A stretch of 64,000 nucleotides of DNA from Hellea balneolensis DSM 19091. GTDB taxonomy: Bacteria > Pseudomonadota > Alphaproteobacteria > Caulobacterales > Maricaulaceae. The notes under the pieces are model-generated. The model did no database searches. It was not told the origin of the DNA and saw only the letters and a list, made by a program, of their open reading frames with translations. A program made the position numbers and the translations under genes. Shown one piece after another: positions 16,283-25,197 of the stretch; positions within the stretch are counted from its first letter, which is position 1, and each line of letters begins with the position of its first letter. The DNA lies in contig NZ_KE386760.1 of the NCBI RefSeq assembly GCF_000428525.1, forward strand, positions 147,832-211,831, in the 5' to 3' direction.

Positions 16283-17833
16283 TTATCGCTTAAGAGCCGC
16301 TTCAACCGCTTCGACTTGTGCGTTCAGGGCCGGGTCTTCTGCCCGTAAAGCATCAATGCGTTTTACCGCATGCATAACAGTCGTATGATCACGGCCCCCA
16401 AAGCGGCGGCCAATATCGGGCAGAGAACGTTTGGTGAGCTTTTTGGATAAATACATGGCGACTTGACGCGGGCGCGCAATGATGCGGGCGCGGCGTTTAG
16501 AGGTCATGTCTGTCAAGGTGACGCGAAATTCTTCACAGACTGCCTTTTGGATACGGTCCACGGTCAAGCGCTGCCCTGTGGTGTAGCGTGAGTCTGAGAG
16601 TGTTTCCTGCACCGTTTCAAGCGTAATGGGCGTACCCAGAAATTCACTTTGCGCTACGATCTGATTAAAGGCCCCTTCAAGGTCACGCGGCGTGGCATTC
16701 ATGCGGGCGGCCAAGTGATCACGGGCATTTTGAGGAATAGCGAGCGTATCATTTCCGCTGGCACGGCGGCGCGCAATTAAGCGGTCTAATATACGCAAAC
16801 GCAGCTCATAATCAGCAGAGCTGATTTTACAAACAAGTCCAGAGGAGAGGTAAGATTTTAGCCGCTCAGAGGCTTTTTCAATATGGTCGGGATGGCGGTC
16901 TGCCGCGATAAGGATTTGACGTCCCTGATCCACAAGGGAGACAAGTGTATGCAGTAGCTCTTCCTGGCTGCCGGGTTTGTCGGCGATGAAGTGGGCATCA
17001 TCTATGATGAGAAGGTCTACATCGCGTAGAGAAGATTTAAAGGCTTCAATCGCTTCGCGTCCGTTGCCGCCGCGCACTGAGCTGACAAAAGCGCTGACAA
17101 AAGCCTCAGATGAAATCAGTTTCACGCGGTGGTTCGGGTCAGTTTGTTTTACGGCATGTTCTATGGCGTAAAGCAAATGTGTTTTCCCCATGCCATTTGT
17201 GCCGTGTATAACTATGGGATTATATTGCGCCGCGCGGCAGCTCGCAATTTGGCGGGCGACGGCAAAGGCAAGCTCATTCGAAGCGCCGACAACAAAATTA
17301 TCAAATGTGAAGCGATCGCGCGGACTTTCTCCGCCTTTACGGCCTTCAGAGGCGCAGGCCGCATTATCAAACGGTGATGCAGCGGCTGCGGACGAGGCCT
17401 GTGCTATAGTGCGAGTTTTCGATACAGCCTGTTCTGCTGGCTTAAGACCTGTTTTAGCGTGTGGCTGACGCATAGGCGCATGTCCTGCCGCGGCAGAAAA
17501 CATAACGTCACGCGCCGGATCGACCATGTCATGCTTCTTCCACAGGCGCGTGACGGTGTCGGCGTAATTTGTCTCGATTTTGGAGGCGATAAACCGTGTT
17601 GGTGCGCTTAGCGTGACAATACGGTCTGTGGCGGAGCTGACGCGCAGCCGTCCTGTCCAAGACCGGTGAATATTTGCGCCAAGCGCATAAGCCAGGTCGT
17701 TGCGAACTTTGGCCCAAGTGTTGTGAGCGCTCTGCAGAGGGGGTTCACCCGTATAGAGATCAGGTGCTGGACGATCAATTTTAGTAGGAGCTTTGGAGGC
17801 AACTTCAGACACAATTTGATCATTCCCCGACAT
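16283..17833 (-). CDS. dnaA: Chromosomal replication initiator protein DnaA
   Basis: 516-residue AAA+ initiator. Domain I is near WAKVRNDLAYALG, then a linker, then Walker A GTNGMGKTH, Walker B LLIIDDAHF, and domain IV ending GGRDHTTVMHAVKRI, the DnaA-box-binding signature. ERLKSYLSSGL is the box VII region; E. coli has RLKSRFGWGL here, so the position equivalent to its Arg finger R285 is Tyr. ATG 17833 is chosen because CGGAG lies 8 bases before it; the frame extends 12 codons upstream. Transcribed downstream of rpsT, an order seen in relatives of Caulobacter. Confidence 0.97.
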   Translation of the reverse strand: MSGNDQIVSEVASKAPTKIDRPAPDLYTGEPPLQSAHNTWAKVRNDLAYALGANIHRSWTGRLRVSSATDRIVTLSAPTRFIASKIETNYADTVTRLWKKHDMVDPARDVMFSAAAGHAPMRQPHAKTGLKPAEQAVSKTRTIAQASSAAAASPFDNAACASEGRKGGESPRDRFTFDNFVVGASNELAFAVARQIASCRAAQYNPIVIHGTNGMGKTHLLYAIEHAVKQTDPNHRVKLISSEAFVSAFVSSVRGGNGREAIEAFKSSLRDVDLLIIDDAHFIADKPGSQEELLHTLVSLVDQGRQILIAADRHPDHIEKASERLKSYLSSGLVCKISSADYELRLRILDRLIARRRASGNDTLAIPQNARDHLAARMNATPRDLEGAFNQIVAQSEFLGTPITLETVQETLSDSRYTTGQRLTVDRIQKAVCEEFRVTLTDMTSKRRARIIARPRQVAMYLSKKLTKRSLPDIGRRFGGRDHTTVMHAVKRIDALRAEDPALNAQVEAVEAALKR

Positions 17834-18250
17834 TGCAAATACTCCGCATGCTCTCATGTGCCTTACCAAGGTAAGTCATTGTTATATAATAATAATTTAC
17901 GAATTGAAGCCCTGCGAGGGTGTCGCATAGCTTCGTTTCCCAATGTAGGACGAGCGCCCCGTCAGCCCTGTCTACACCTCTTATAAACCGACTCTTTTCG
18001 CCTCCGTCAACCGCAATGAATCGTAAAATTCACATCATTTTCGGTTGACAGAAAAAAACCTAAGAATCGCAAAGAACTAGCTGTCAAAAAAAGTTCACAC
18101 TTTTTTAACTTTTTTTTCGGCTTTCTCTTTAACCCCCATAAAGATGCATATTTGGGCGTAATTTTACAGATTACGCTCAACGAATTTTAGAGTGTCAGCT
18201 TCTCTAGAATAACGAAGTTTTGTTATATCATTTCGCGCGCAGATGCTCCG
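17834..18250 (-). promoter_or_regulatory. dnaA upstream region with three GANTC sites
   Basis: About 420 bases without a gene, AT-rich with long A/T runs near 18086-18119. GANTC methylation sites (CcrM target in alphaproteobacteria) occur at 17990-17994, 18018-18022 and 18064-18068. TTGACAG (18045-18051) and CTGTCAA (18081-18087) form an inverted repeat and provide candidate -35 boxes on each strand. No clear DnaA-box cluster was seen, so it is not called an origin. Confidence 0.5.
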
Positions 18251-18252
18251 CG

Positions 18253-18281
18253 CAAAAAAAAGGCCGCTAAAAGCGGCCTTA
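18253..18281 (-). terminator. Rho-independent terminator of rpsT
   Basis: AAGGCCGCT (18260-18268) pairs with AGCGGCCTT (18272-18280) around a 3-base loop, followed on the minus strand by seven T. Sits 24 bases past the rpsT stop. Confidence 0.9.
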
Positions 18282-18304
18282 ATTTTAATAATGTCAGCTT
18301 AGGC

Positions 18305-18568
18305 CTAGCCGATAGCTTTCACGCGTTTTGAGAGGCGCGAAATTTTACGCGCCGCTGTATTTTTGTGAAACACGCCTTTAGAGACTGCGCGCATGATTGC
18401 GGGTTCAGCAGCTTTAAGAGCGTCTGCTGCAGCGGCCTTGTCGCCTTTTGTGATCGCATCTTCGACGCGACGAAGATTTGTTTTCACCATTGTGCGGCGA
18501 TTACGGTTTACGTCTGTCTTGCGCGCTTGTGAGCGAACGGCTTTTTTGGCGGATGCAGTATTTGCCAT
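18305..18568 (-). CDS. rpsT: 30S ribosomal protein S20
   Basis: 87-residue primary 16S rRNA-binding protein. The N-terminus [17 protein letters not shown] and the helices [16 protein letters not shown] and [17 protein letters not shown] are characteristic. The frame continues to 18592, but the ATG at 18568 gives the conserved MANTxSAKK start. Followed by a strong terminator, then the dnaA upstream region. Confidence 0.97.
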   Translation of the reverse strand: MANTASAKKAVRSQARKTDVNRNRRTMVKTNLRRVEDAITKGDKAAAADALKAAEPAIMRAVSKGVFHKNTAARKISRLSKRVKAIG

Positions 18569-18688
18569 GTAGTCCTCAGATTTTATGCCCAAATTGGCAG
18601 ATTAGAATTTTGAAAGCGGCCTATAGACGCGCGAGCATTGCGCGTCAACAGGCGTTTTTCATATAAGCTTTTAACTGTAAAGAGCGAT

Positions 18689-18826
18689 CTCCTTTCCCCC
18701 GTTCACGGGCGAAGTACCGCGAAGCGGGGATGGGGGGAGCCCCAAGCGCCACTCTAAATTTGGGGGTGGTTCTGCTTTGCTCCCCCCTCCGCCCTTCGGG
18801 CACCTCCCCCGTGAACGGGGGAGGAG
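18689..18826. repeat. Nested palindromic intergenic element
   Basis: CCCCCGTTCAC (18696-18706) is the perfect inverse of GTGAACGGGGG (18811-18821), and inside it GGGGGGAGC (18732-18740) pairs with GCTCCCCCC (18779-18787). No coding content. Shares the CCCGTTCACGGG core and a GGGCGAAG motif with the repeat at 57181-57252, suggesting a dispersed family. Confidence 0.6.
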
Positions 18827-18832
18827 TCTCTA

Positions 18833-19606
18833 CTACTTATTTTTAAAGTGTGGCTTACGCTTTTCGCTAAAGGCGGCCATGCCTTCTTTTTGATCTTCTG
18901 TCGTGAACATAGACTGGAACACGCGGCGTTCTAGGCGGATGCCTTGGGCCAAACTCATCTCAAATGAGGCGTTGATTGTCTCTTTTGTCATCATGGCGAT
19001 AGGCTGACTTTGCGCGGCAATCTTGGCCGCCGCCTCTTGCGCCGTTTCCATAAGATTATCCAAAGGCACAACGCGGGATACTAAATTAGATGTCAGCGCT
19101 TCCTGCGCATCCATCATGCGGCCCGTAAGGCACATATCCATGGCTTTGGATTTGCCAACCGCGCGAATGAGGCGCTGCGTGCCGCCAATACCCGGCATTA
19201 CGCCCAAATTGATCTCAGGCTGTCCAAATTTTGCGTTATCTGCCGCGATGATGAAATCACACATCATGGCAATTTCACAGCCGCCGCCCAGCGCGTACCC
19301 TGCGACGGCCGCAATAATAGGCTTGCGGAAACGGTCAATGGCTTCGTGATTGGCGAATATATCGCCTTTATATATGTCCAGATATTCAAGCTCGGCCATT
19401 TCCTTAATGTCTGCGCCTGCCGCAAAGGCTTTTTCGGAGCCCGTCAGGATAACACAGCCAATGGAGTCATCTTTTTCCAGCTTGGTCAGGGCCTTGGCCA
19501 TTTCAGCCATCATATCGCTGCGCAGCGCGTTTAGCGCTTTGGGACGGTCCAGCTTAATCGTCGCGACTGCGCCATCCGTCGTCAATTCAATCATGTCATA
19601 GCCCAT
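18833..19606 (-). CDS. Enoyl-CoA hydratase
   Basis: 257-residue crotonase. Hydrates 2-trans-enoyl-CoA to 3-hydroxyacyl-CoA in beta-oxidation. Oxyanion-hole segments FAAGADIKEM (about 65) and ALGGGCEIAMMCD (about 110) and the catalytic region PEINLGVMPGIGGTQRL with the Glu before NLG are all present. C-terminal AFSEKRKPHFKNK is typical of EchA8/PaaF-like short-chain enzymes. The ATG at 19606 follows a GGAG; upstream frame codons are not conserved. Stands alone between a palindromic element and mutM. Confidence 0.94.
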   Translation of the reverse strand: MGYDMIELTTDGAVATIKLDRPKALNALRSDMMAEMAKALTKLEKDDSIGCVILTGSEKAFAAGADIKEMAELEYLDIYKGDIFANHEAIDRFRKPIIAAVAGYALGGGCEIAMMCDFIIAADNAKFGQPEINLGVMPGIGGTQRLIRAVGKSKAMDMCLTGRMMDAQEALTSNLVSRVVPLDNLMETAQEAAAKIAAQSQPIAMMTKETINASFEMSLAQGIRLERRVFQSMFTTEDQKEGMAAFSEKRKPHFKNK

Positions 19607-19668
19607 GTGGGACTCCGTGTTTGTTTGAAGGCGGCATTTACACCTCGCCCATAGACAGCGCAACCGTG

Positions 19669-20505
19669 TTATTTTTGGCAAGCCTTACAATAAAAACTGC
19701 TGCGCCCGCTTTGAACTATACGCATAATAGAAGCTTCGCAGGCGCCGCACGCTTCCCCCTCGCGTCCGTAAACGTCAAAGCTATGTTGAAAATAGCCCAA
19801 ATCGCCCTCTGTATTGGCGAAATCTTTGAGGGATGAGCCGCCCGCCTCAATGGCTTGGGCGATAACGTCTTTGATATGACCGACGAGGTTTTCTGTTTCC
19901 GCCACCGTCAATCGGCCTGCGGTGCGTTTGGGCGAGATTCGGGCGCGGTAAAGCGCTTCGCAGACATATATATTACCAAGCCCTGCGATAATGCGTTGGT
20001 CGAGCAGTGCGGCTTTAATCTTGCTCTTTTTCCCCTTGAGTTTTGCGCGGAGGCCCGGTGCATTAAAACCATTCCCCATCGGTTCAGGGCCGAGGTCGTC
20101 GAGGCGGTAAGGCTCGCCCTCACCAATCAGTTCCATAAAACCAAAACGGCGCGGATCATTAAATGTGACGCGCGCACCGCTGCTCATTTCGAAAATGACG
20201 TGGTCATGTTTGGGATTAGTGTTGTGCTCATGCACAAATTCGGCTGTGGGATGGGCGTCGATGGTGAAGCGTCCGCTCATGCCCAGATGCATAAAGAGCC
20301 GCTCGCCCGAAGACAGTTCAGCTTGGAGAAATTTCGCGCGGCGGGTCAGGCGGGTGAGGGTCTTGCCTTGGATGCGGTCAACAAACCCCTCCGCAAACGG
20401 AAAGCGCAGGTCAGGGCGGTTGAGCTGGACGCTAGTAAATTCAAAGCCCTCCATAACGGGGCTAAGACCACGGCGAACAGTTTCAACTTCGGGGAGTTCT
20501 GGCAT
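19669..20505 (-). CDS. mutM: Formamidopyrimidine-DNA glycosylase
   Basis: 278-residue Fpg/MutM removing 8-oxoguanine and other oxidised purines, with AP-lyase activity. N-terminal MPELPEVETVRRGL provides the catalytic Pro and Glu. Also visible: the KFLQAEL strand with a conserved Lys, LLDQRIIAGLGNIYVCEAL (H2TH region), and a C-terminal zinc finger with CGAC and CKAC. The frame runs to 20577, but upstream codons read through a palindromic repeat; ATG 20505 restores the required MPELPE terminus. Confidence 0.97.
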   Translation of the reverse strand: MPELPEVETVRRGLSPVMEGFEFTSVQLNRPDLRFPFAEGFVDRIQGKTLTRLTRRAKFLQAELSSGERLFMHLGMSGRFTIDAHPTAEFVHEHNTNPKHDHVIFEMSSGARVTFNDPRRFGFMELIGEGEPYRLDDLGPEPMGNGFNAPGLRAKLKGKKSKIKAALLDQRIIAGLGNIYVCEALYRARISPKRTAGRLTVAETENLVGHIKDVIAQAIEAGGSSLKDFANTEGDLGYFQHSFDVYGREGEACGACEASIMRIVQSGRSSFYCKACQK

Positions 20506-20516
20506 GTCTAAACTAT

Positions 20517-20618
20517 CCCTGTCATCCCGCACAAAACGCGTAGTGTTGCTGATGCGGGACCTAACGATAGAGTGCAAGATTTGAGGTTAGGTCCCACATC
20601 GAGCGCGGGATGACAGGG
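20517..20618. repeat. Imperfect palindromic intergenic element
   Basis: Outer arms CCCTGTCATCCCGC (20517-20530) and GCGGGATGACAGGG (20605-20618) are perfect inverses. Inner arms 20551-20565 and 20586-20600 pair over 15 bases with one mismatch. Located between mutM and grpE. GTCATCCCGC palindromes of this sort are dispersed in many alphaproteobacterial genomes; no ORF. Confidence 0.75.
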
Positions 20619-20632
20619 TTTGATTAAAGCCC

Positions 20633-21286
20633 TTAGGATTTAGCCGGCCCTGTACTGACAGCGACCATGGCCGCGCGTAATGTCCGCTCACCCAGTTTAA
20701 AGCCTGTTTGCATCACAGTCGCGACATTTCCCTTGTCCTCATCGCTCGGGATTTGCGCGACAGCTTGATGCACATTCGGGTCAAATTTACTACCAACGCC
20801 CGGCACAGCTTTCACGCCATGGCGGGAGAGGGTCAGAATGAGGTCTTTCTCGGTCAGTTCAATGCCTTCTAGCAGGTTTTTAGCATTCTGGCCCATATCC
20901 TCTTTGGCTTTACCGTCCAGATTTAGAAGGGCGCGAGAGAGGTTGTCATGCACAGAGAGCATATCCACGGCAAAGCGTTCTATGCCATAAGTCTTGGCGG
21001 CGGCCACTTCGCGCTCGGCGCGTTTCTTGACATTATCAGCATCGGCCATGGCGCGCAGGGCTTTGTCTTTTAGCGCGGCGAGCTCAGCTTCGAGCTCTTC
21101 GATACGCTTAGCATCGCTATCATCATCGGCTTCGCTGGCCTCCGCGGCGGCTTCGCGTTGAGCCATGCCGTCCATTTCCATATCAATGGCCCGTTGCAGA
21201 GCGTCCAGATCCTCTTCAGAGGGGAGGCCGTCTTCACCAAGGTCCATATGCTTCATGTCGATATCTTTGTTTTTCTTACCGGCCAT
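20633..21286 (-). CDS. grpE: Nucleotide exchange factor GrpE
   Basis: 217-residue co-chaperone that releases ADP from DnaK. The N-terminal part is acidic and coiled-coil (IEELEAELAALKDKALRAMADADN), then KKRAEREVAAAKTYGIERFAVDMLSVHDNLSRAL and the C-terminal beta domain with GSKFDPNVHQAVAQIPSDED, then KLGERTLRAAMVAVS. Second gene of an hrcA-grpE operon, 17 bases after hrcA. Ribosome-binding site GAGGT. dnaK and dnaJ are not in the window. Confidence 0.97.
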   Translation of the reverse strand: MAGKKNKDIDMKHMDLGEDGLPSEEDLDALQRAIDMEMDGMAQREAAAEASEADDDSDAKRIEELEAELAALKDKALRAMADADNVKKRAEREVAAAKTYGIERFAVDMLSVHDNLSRALLNLDGKAKEDMGQNAKNLLEGIELTEKDLILTLSRHGVKAVPGVGSKFDPNVHQAVAQIPSDEDKGNVATVMQTGFKLGERTLRAAMVAVSTGPAKS

Positions 21287-21303
21287 AGTGTCTACCTCTG
21301 GGT

Positions 21304-22404
21304 TTATTTACTTGCGCCGAGCATTCGCCCGACCAATTGCGCGGTGTAATCCACCATGGGAATAACCCGCGCATAATTTATACGTGTGGGGCCAATCACA
21401 CCGACCGCCCCGATGATATTTTGCTGTGTATCGCGATAAGGCGCGACCACAACGCTACTGCCCGACAAAGAGAATAAGGGGTTCTCTGTGCCGATAAAAA
21501 TCTTTACGCCATCTGCTGTTTCGGCTCTGTCAAGCAAGGCAATAAGCTCTTCCTTGCGTTCCAAATCCTCAAACAAGAGACGTATGCGCTCCAAATCGGT
21601 CTGCGCTTCCAAATTGTCAAGGAGTTGCGCGCGCCCGCGGACGATTAAAGAACGATTTGCTGTGTTTTTTTCTGATTTGCTCTCAGGCCCGGACCAACTC
21701 GCCAGACCTTGGGTGATGAGTTTCGTAGCTGCGGCATCGATCTGAGCTTGCCCAGCCTCTATCTCAGCCAAAATATCCGCTCGCGCTTCATCCAGACGTC
21801 GTCCTTTAAGTCGGGCCGATAAGAAGTTCCCAGCCCGTTCCAGCGAAGATGGCAGCAGCCCATCAGGGCGCGGCATCAGGCGGTTTTCGACGTGGCCATC
21901 GGCATAGACCATGACCACGAGCGCTTGCCCATCATCCAGATTGACAAATTCGACATGTTTAAGTGGCCCCGCCGTTTTAGAGGCTGCAGCAGGTGTTAGT
22001 ACCAGCCCCGCCCCGCCCGCTAAGCCTGCGAGCAAACCTGAAGCCTGCTCGAGCATAAGCTCAGGCGTCCCGCCGTTCGCGGCGAGTTTGGCTTCCAATG
22101 AACGCTGCTCTGTTTTGGATAAGTCCCCGATTTCCAAGAGGCCGTCTACAAAGAGCCGCAAGCCCGCTTGTGTCGGAATGCGTCCGGCGCTGACATGGGG
22201 CGAGGCGAGAAGGCCGTAGCGCGTGAGATCCGCCATCGTATTGCGAATGGTCGCGGGCGATAAGGACCGTCCGCCCGAGAGCGCTAATGTGCGCGAGCCC
22301 ACAGGTTGACCTGATGTCAGGTAGCTTTCTACGATATCACGAAATATATCCCGCGCACGGGTATCAAGATCGGTGAGCGATAATGTCTGAGGTAAAAAAC
22401 TCAT
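21304..22404 (-). CDS. hrcA: Heat-inducible transcription repressor HrcA
   Basis: 366-residue repressor that binds CIRCE operators. Winged-helix start with DIFRDIVESYLTSGQPVGSRTL and SPATIRNTMADLTRYGLLASPHVSAGRIPTQAGLRLFVDGLL is the family signature. GAF-like centre and C-terminal GAVGVIGPTRINYARVIPMVDYTAQLVGRML complete it. No CIRCE (TTAGCACTC-N9-GAGTGCTAA) was found in front of hrcA or grpE, or anywhere noticed in the window, so its targets are elsewhere. Confidence 0.97.
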   Translation of the reverse strand: MSFLPQTLSLTDLDTRARDIFRDIVESYLTSGQPVGSRTLALSGGRSLSPATIRNTMADLTRYGLLASPHVSAGRIPTQAGLRLFVDGLLEIGDLSKTEQRSLEAKLAANGGTPELMLEQASGLLAGLAGGAGLVLTPAAASKTAGPLKHVEFVNLDDGQALVVMVYADGHVENRLMPRPDGLLPSSLERAGNFLSARLKGRRLDEARADILAEIEAGQAQIDAAATKLITQGLASWSGPESKSEKNTANRSLIVRGRAQLLDNLEAQTDLERIRLLFEDLERKEELIALLDRAETADGVKIFIGTENPLFSLSGSSVVVAPYRDTQQNIIGAVGVIGPTRINYARVIPMVDYTAQLVGRMLGASK

Positions 22405-22414
22405 AGCTACCGAT

Positions 22415-22443
22415 ATTTGGGGTAAGGGGCGCGGCTGCGCAAG
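22415..22443 (-). promoter_or_regulatory. Candidate RpoH-type promoter of hrcA-grpE
   Basis: On the minus strand CTTG (22443-22440), then 17 bases, then CCCCAAAT (22422-22415) resembles a sigma32 promoter. The predicted start leaves only a few bases before the ATG at 22404, so it is tentative. Confidence 0.35.
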
Positions 22444-22466
22444 AGGTGATTCAAGGTCCTAAGAGT

Positions 22467-23084
22467 TTAGCCCTTTGAGAGGACGCGCCCAAGAAAAATA
22501 AAGGCAAGGGCGCCAATGCCGTAAAACAAGGCAAAGCCGAGCATGTTAAGAGAAACAGCCCCAATGCCTATTTTTGAAATATCCAAAAAGGGGTAAGGAT
22601 AAAATCCTGTCATATGCCCTCGAACGAGATTAAAAACGCCATAAGCTATAGGATAAAGCGTCCAATAGGGCGCGGACTTAAAGGCTATCTTATCTTTTGC
22701 CGCAATGACGGCCCAATCTAAGAGGTAAAGAACGGGCATTACAAAATGCAGCCCAACATTCATCAACGCAGATATACCCTCGGGATTATGGTCTTTGGCT
22801 AAAAGGCCGTAATAAACAATTGCAACAACCAAGATATAAAGTGCAATAGCCGCGCGGACAGATTGCCGTTCAAAGAAACGCCCTATGCGCGTGTCCAGTT
22901 TAAGCAAAGGGACTGAAAATGCCAGAGCGACTAGAATATTTGTTGTAACAGTGAAGAACCCAAAATAAGCCAAGCTTGTTCCCGCGACCCCGCCATAAGT
23001 ACCTTCGCTGAGCAGAACGATATATTGCCCAAGAATTGTTGCCCACCCTAAGAGCGCACAGATTATCCGAAATTTGTCTTTCAT
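22467..23084 (-). CDS. Pr6Pr family integral membrane protein
   Basis: 205-residue membrane protein with about six hydrophobic helices. It matches Pr6Pr (FAR-17a/AIG1-like) proteins: YFGFFTVTTNILVAL, LHFVMPVLYLLDWAV, WTLYPIAYGVFNLVRG, and FYPYPFLD are characteristic. Function unknown. A TTG at 23105 precedes the ATG 23084 in frame; the ATG is taken as the start. Confidence 0.85.
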   Translation of the reverse strand: MKDKFRIICALLGWATILGQYIVLLSEGTYGGVAGTSLAYFGFFTVTTNILVALAFSVPLLKLDTRIGRFFERQSVRAAIALYILVVAIVYYGLLAKDHNPEGISALMNVGLHFVMPVLYLLDWAVIAAKDKIAFKSAPYWTLYPIAYGVFNLVRGHMTGFYPYPFLDISKIGIGAVSLNMLGFALFYGIGALAFIFLGRVLSKG

Positions 23085-23217
23085 GGATATGGGCGTAATC
23101 AGCAAACCTTATCAGAGCAAGTGCCTTCTGTTTACGGACCCATTATAGTTTAGCGGAACTAACGTAATGGCTTGGCGTTGGTTTTGTCAGAATTAAAAGG
23201 AATATAAAGGACACATT

Positions 23218-23439
23218 ATGACAAAATCATATAGCCAAGGCACCAAAGTTGAGTGGGATTGGGGTAATGGCACCGGAACCGGTAAAGTCGAGACAGTTTA
23301 TACGAAAAAAGTTACCCGCAAAATTAAAGGCAAAGAGGTCACCCGCGATGCCGATGAAGACAGTCCAGCTTATTACATAAAGCAAGATGACGGTGACGCG
23401 GCTTTGAAATCTCATTCGGAAGTTCGCAAAGCGTCCTAG
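23218..23439 (+). CDS. DUF2945 (HVA1/TUDOR-like) small protein
   Basis: 73-residue protein: YSQGTKVEWDWGNGTGTGKV, TRKIKGKEVTRDADEDSPAY and KSHSEVRK match the DUF2945/hypervirulence-associated TUDOR domain, an SH3-like fold. Cytoplasmic; function unknown. A candidate ribosome-binding site AAAGGA lies 9-14 bases upstream. Confidence 0.9.
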   Translation: MTKSYSQGTKVEWDWGNGTGTGKVETVYTKKVTRKIKGKEVTRDADEDSPAYYIKQDDGDAALKSHSEVRKAS

Positions 23440-23517
23440 ACGTCAAAAATACATAAAATTTTCTGGATATAGTGAGAGGGCTCCGCTACCCACGCGCTAT
23501 AACAATAAGGAAATTTT

Positions 23518-24231
23518 ATGCGCCCTGAAAACCGCTCCCGTGAGTCTTTACGCCCTGTCACATTTGAGGCGGGTGTCTCCCGCTATGCTGAAGGCTCCTG
23601 CCTTGTGAAATTTGGCGGCACCCATGTGCTGTGTACGGCCTCTGTTGACGAGAATGTGCCGCGCTGGATGAAGGGCAAAGGCAAAGGTTGGGTCACGGCG
23701 GAATATGGCATGCTGCCCCGCGCGACCCATACGCGAAATTCTCGTGAAGCAGCACGCGGCAAGCAAGGCGGCCGCACCGTTGAGATTCAGCGCCTGATTG
23801 GACGTTCCCTGCGGGCGGTTGTTGACCTTGAAAAATTGGGCGAGCGCCAAGTCATTATTGATTGCGATGTGATGCAAGCTGATGGCGGCACCCGCACAGC
23901 CTCTATTACGGGCGCGTGGGTTGCGCTGTCACAAGCTTGCGCAGGATTGGTGGAACAAGGTCTTATCGCTGAAAACCCCATTACAGACAAGATGGCGGCG
24001 GTGAGTTGCGGGATTGTGGACGGTGAATGCCGCCTCGATTTAGAATATGTCGAGGACAGCGCCGCGCAGGCAGATGCCAATTTCGTGCTGACAGAAAATG
24101 GCGGCGTTATCGAAGTGCAAGCTAGCGCCGAGGACACACCCTTTACCGCAGATGAAATGGCAGAGCTGATGCGCCTTGCGGGTGTCGGTATTGGCCAGCT
24201 TTGTGAGATGCAAGCGCAGACCCTTAAATAA
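23518..24231 (+). CDS. rph: Ribonuclease PH
   Basis: 237-residue phosphorolytic 3'-to-5' exoribonuclease that trims tRNA 3' ends. Begins [18 protein letters not shown], with the [15 protein letters not shown] loop and [33 protein letters not shown], and the C-terminal [17 protein letters not shown]. All catalytic segments are intact. In many alphaproteobacteria rph lies with hrcA and rdgB; here rdgB is 1.8 kb downstream after an inserted MBL/YozG/DUF2975 block. The stop overlaps the next start (TAATG). Confidence 0.97.
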   Translation: MRPENRSRESLRPVTFEAGVSRYAEGSCLVKFGGTHVLCTASVDENVPRWMKGKGKGWVTAEYGMLPRATHTRNSREAARGKQGGRTVEIQRLIGRSLRAVVDLEKLGERQVIIDCDVMQADGGTRTASITGAWVALSQACAGLVEQGLIAENPITDKMAAVSCGIVDGECRLDLEYVEDSAAQADANFVLTENGGVIEVQASAEDTPFTADEMAELMRLAGVGIGQLCEMQAQTLK

Positions 24232-25193
24232 TGAGACGCGCCGCGCTGAAATTTGTTTCTGGCGCAGCACTCATTTGCGGGCTTTCAGCCTGTAACGGCG
24301 AGGACGTTATTCAGAACTGCGAGGTAGAATTTATTATTCTCGGCACGGCCCAAGACGCAGGCTCGCCGCAAATTGGAAATAATGATGACCCCGCTTGGAA
24401 GGACCGATTTCTAAAAAGCCATGCGACTTCGGCGGCTTTGGTCAATCATCAAAGCGGAGCACGGTACTTATTTGAAGCCACGCCGGATATGCGTGAGCAG
24501 CTTTACACCTTGGATATGCTTGCGCCGCCCAAGACGGATGTCGCCTTAGGGATATCAGGCATTTTCCTCACCCATGCCCATATCGGCCATTATGCTGGCC
24601 TGATGTTTTTGGGACATGAATCTGCGGGTACGAAAGATTTGCCTGTTTATGCGATGCCGCGCATGGCGGGTTACCTTACTCAAAATGGTCCTTGGTCACA
24701 GCTCGTGGACTTTGGGAATATATCGCTACAGCCCTTATCGGCAAGCAAAGCGGCAGAGCTTGGTGGCAGCCTCAGCGTAACGCCCTATCAAGTTCCACAT
24801 CGTGACGAGTTTTCTGAAACTGTAGGCTTTGAAATCGCTTCGAGTCATAAAGCCGTTCTCTTCCTGCCCGATATTGATAGTTGGGATGAATGGGAAAATT
24901 ATGGTCAGACAATCGAAACGCGATTAGCAGAGGTCGATTATGCCTTTCTGGATGCAACTTTTTATGATGATAAAGAATTGCCCGGGCGGGACATGTCGGC
25001 CATTCCGCATCCGCGCTTAAAAGATTCAATGGACCGATTTGATAAACTCCCAAAATTAGAGCGGGATAAGGTTCGGTTTATCCATCTGAACCACACCAAT
25101 CCTGCGCGGTTTGAAAATTCGGATATATCGAAAGAGATTGCGCGGCGCGGTTATAAATTGGCCAAAGCCGGTCAGCGTTATTGTTTGGATTAG
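24231..25193 (+). CDS. PqqB-like metallo-beta-lactamase-fold lipoprotein
   Basis: 320 residues. Lipobox LSAC near residue 21. IILGTAQDAGSPQIG is the N-terminal signature of PqqB-like MBL proteins. The metal motif reads THAHIGHYAGL: HxHxGH rather than HxHxDH, usual for this branch. VPHRDEFSETVGF, FLPDIDSWDEW and FIHLNHTNPARF continue the fold. It is not part of a pqq cluster, so PQQ synthesis is unlikely; an envelope hydrolase is inferred. Start ATG overlaps the rph stop by one base. Confidence 0.85.
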   Translation: MRRAALKFVSGAALICGLSACNGEDVIQNCEVEFIILGTAQDAGSPQIGNNDDPAWKDRFLKSHATSAALVNHQSGARYLFEATPDMREQLYTLDMLAPPKTDVALGISGIFLTHAHIGHYAGLMFLGHESAGTKDLPVYAMPRMAGYLTQNGPWSQLVDFGNISLQPLSASKAAELGGSLSVTPYQVPHRDEFSETVGFEIASSHKAVLFLPDIDSWDEWENYGQTIETRLAEVDYAFLDATFYDDKELPGRDMSAIPHPRLKDSMDRFDKLPKLERDKVRFIHLNHTNPARFENSDISKEIARRGYKLAKAGQRYCLD

Positions 25194-25197
25194 GCGT

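Noticed and set aside
17834-18304. Replication origin (oriC) next to dnaA
   Set aside because: Only isolated TTCACA-type near-matches; no cluster of TTATCCACA boxes. In relatives oriC lies away from dnaA.
22415-22443. Definite heat-shock promoter for hrcA
   Set aside because: The match is partial and the leader would be only a few bases, so it is left as a weak candidate.
21304-22470. CIRCE operator for HrcA
   Set aside because: No TTAGCACTC-N9-GAGTGCTAA was found before hrcA or grpE.
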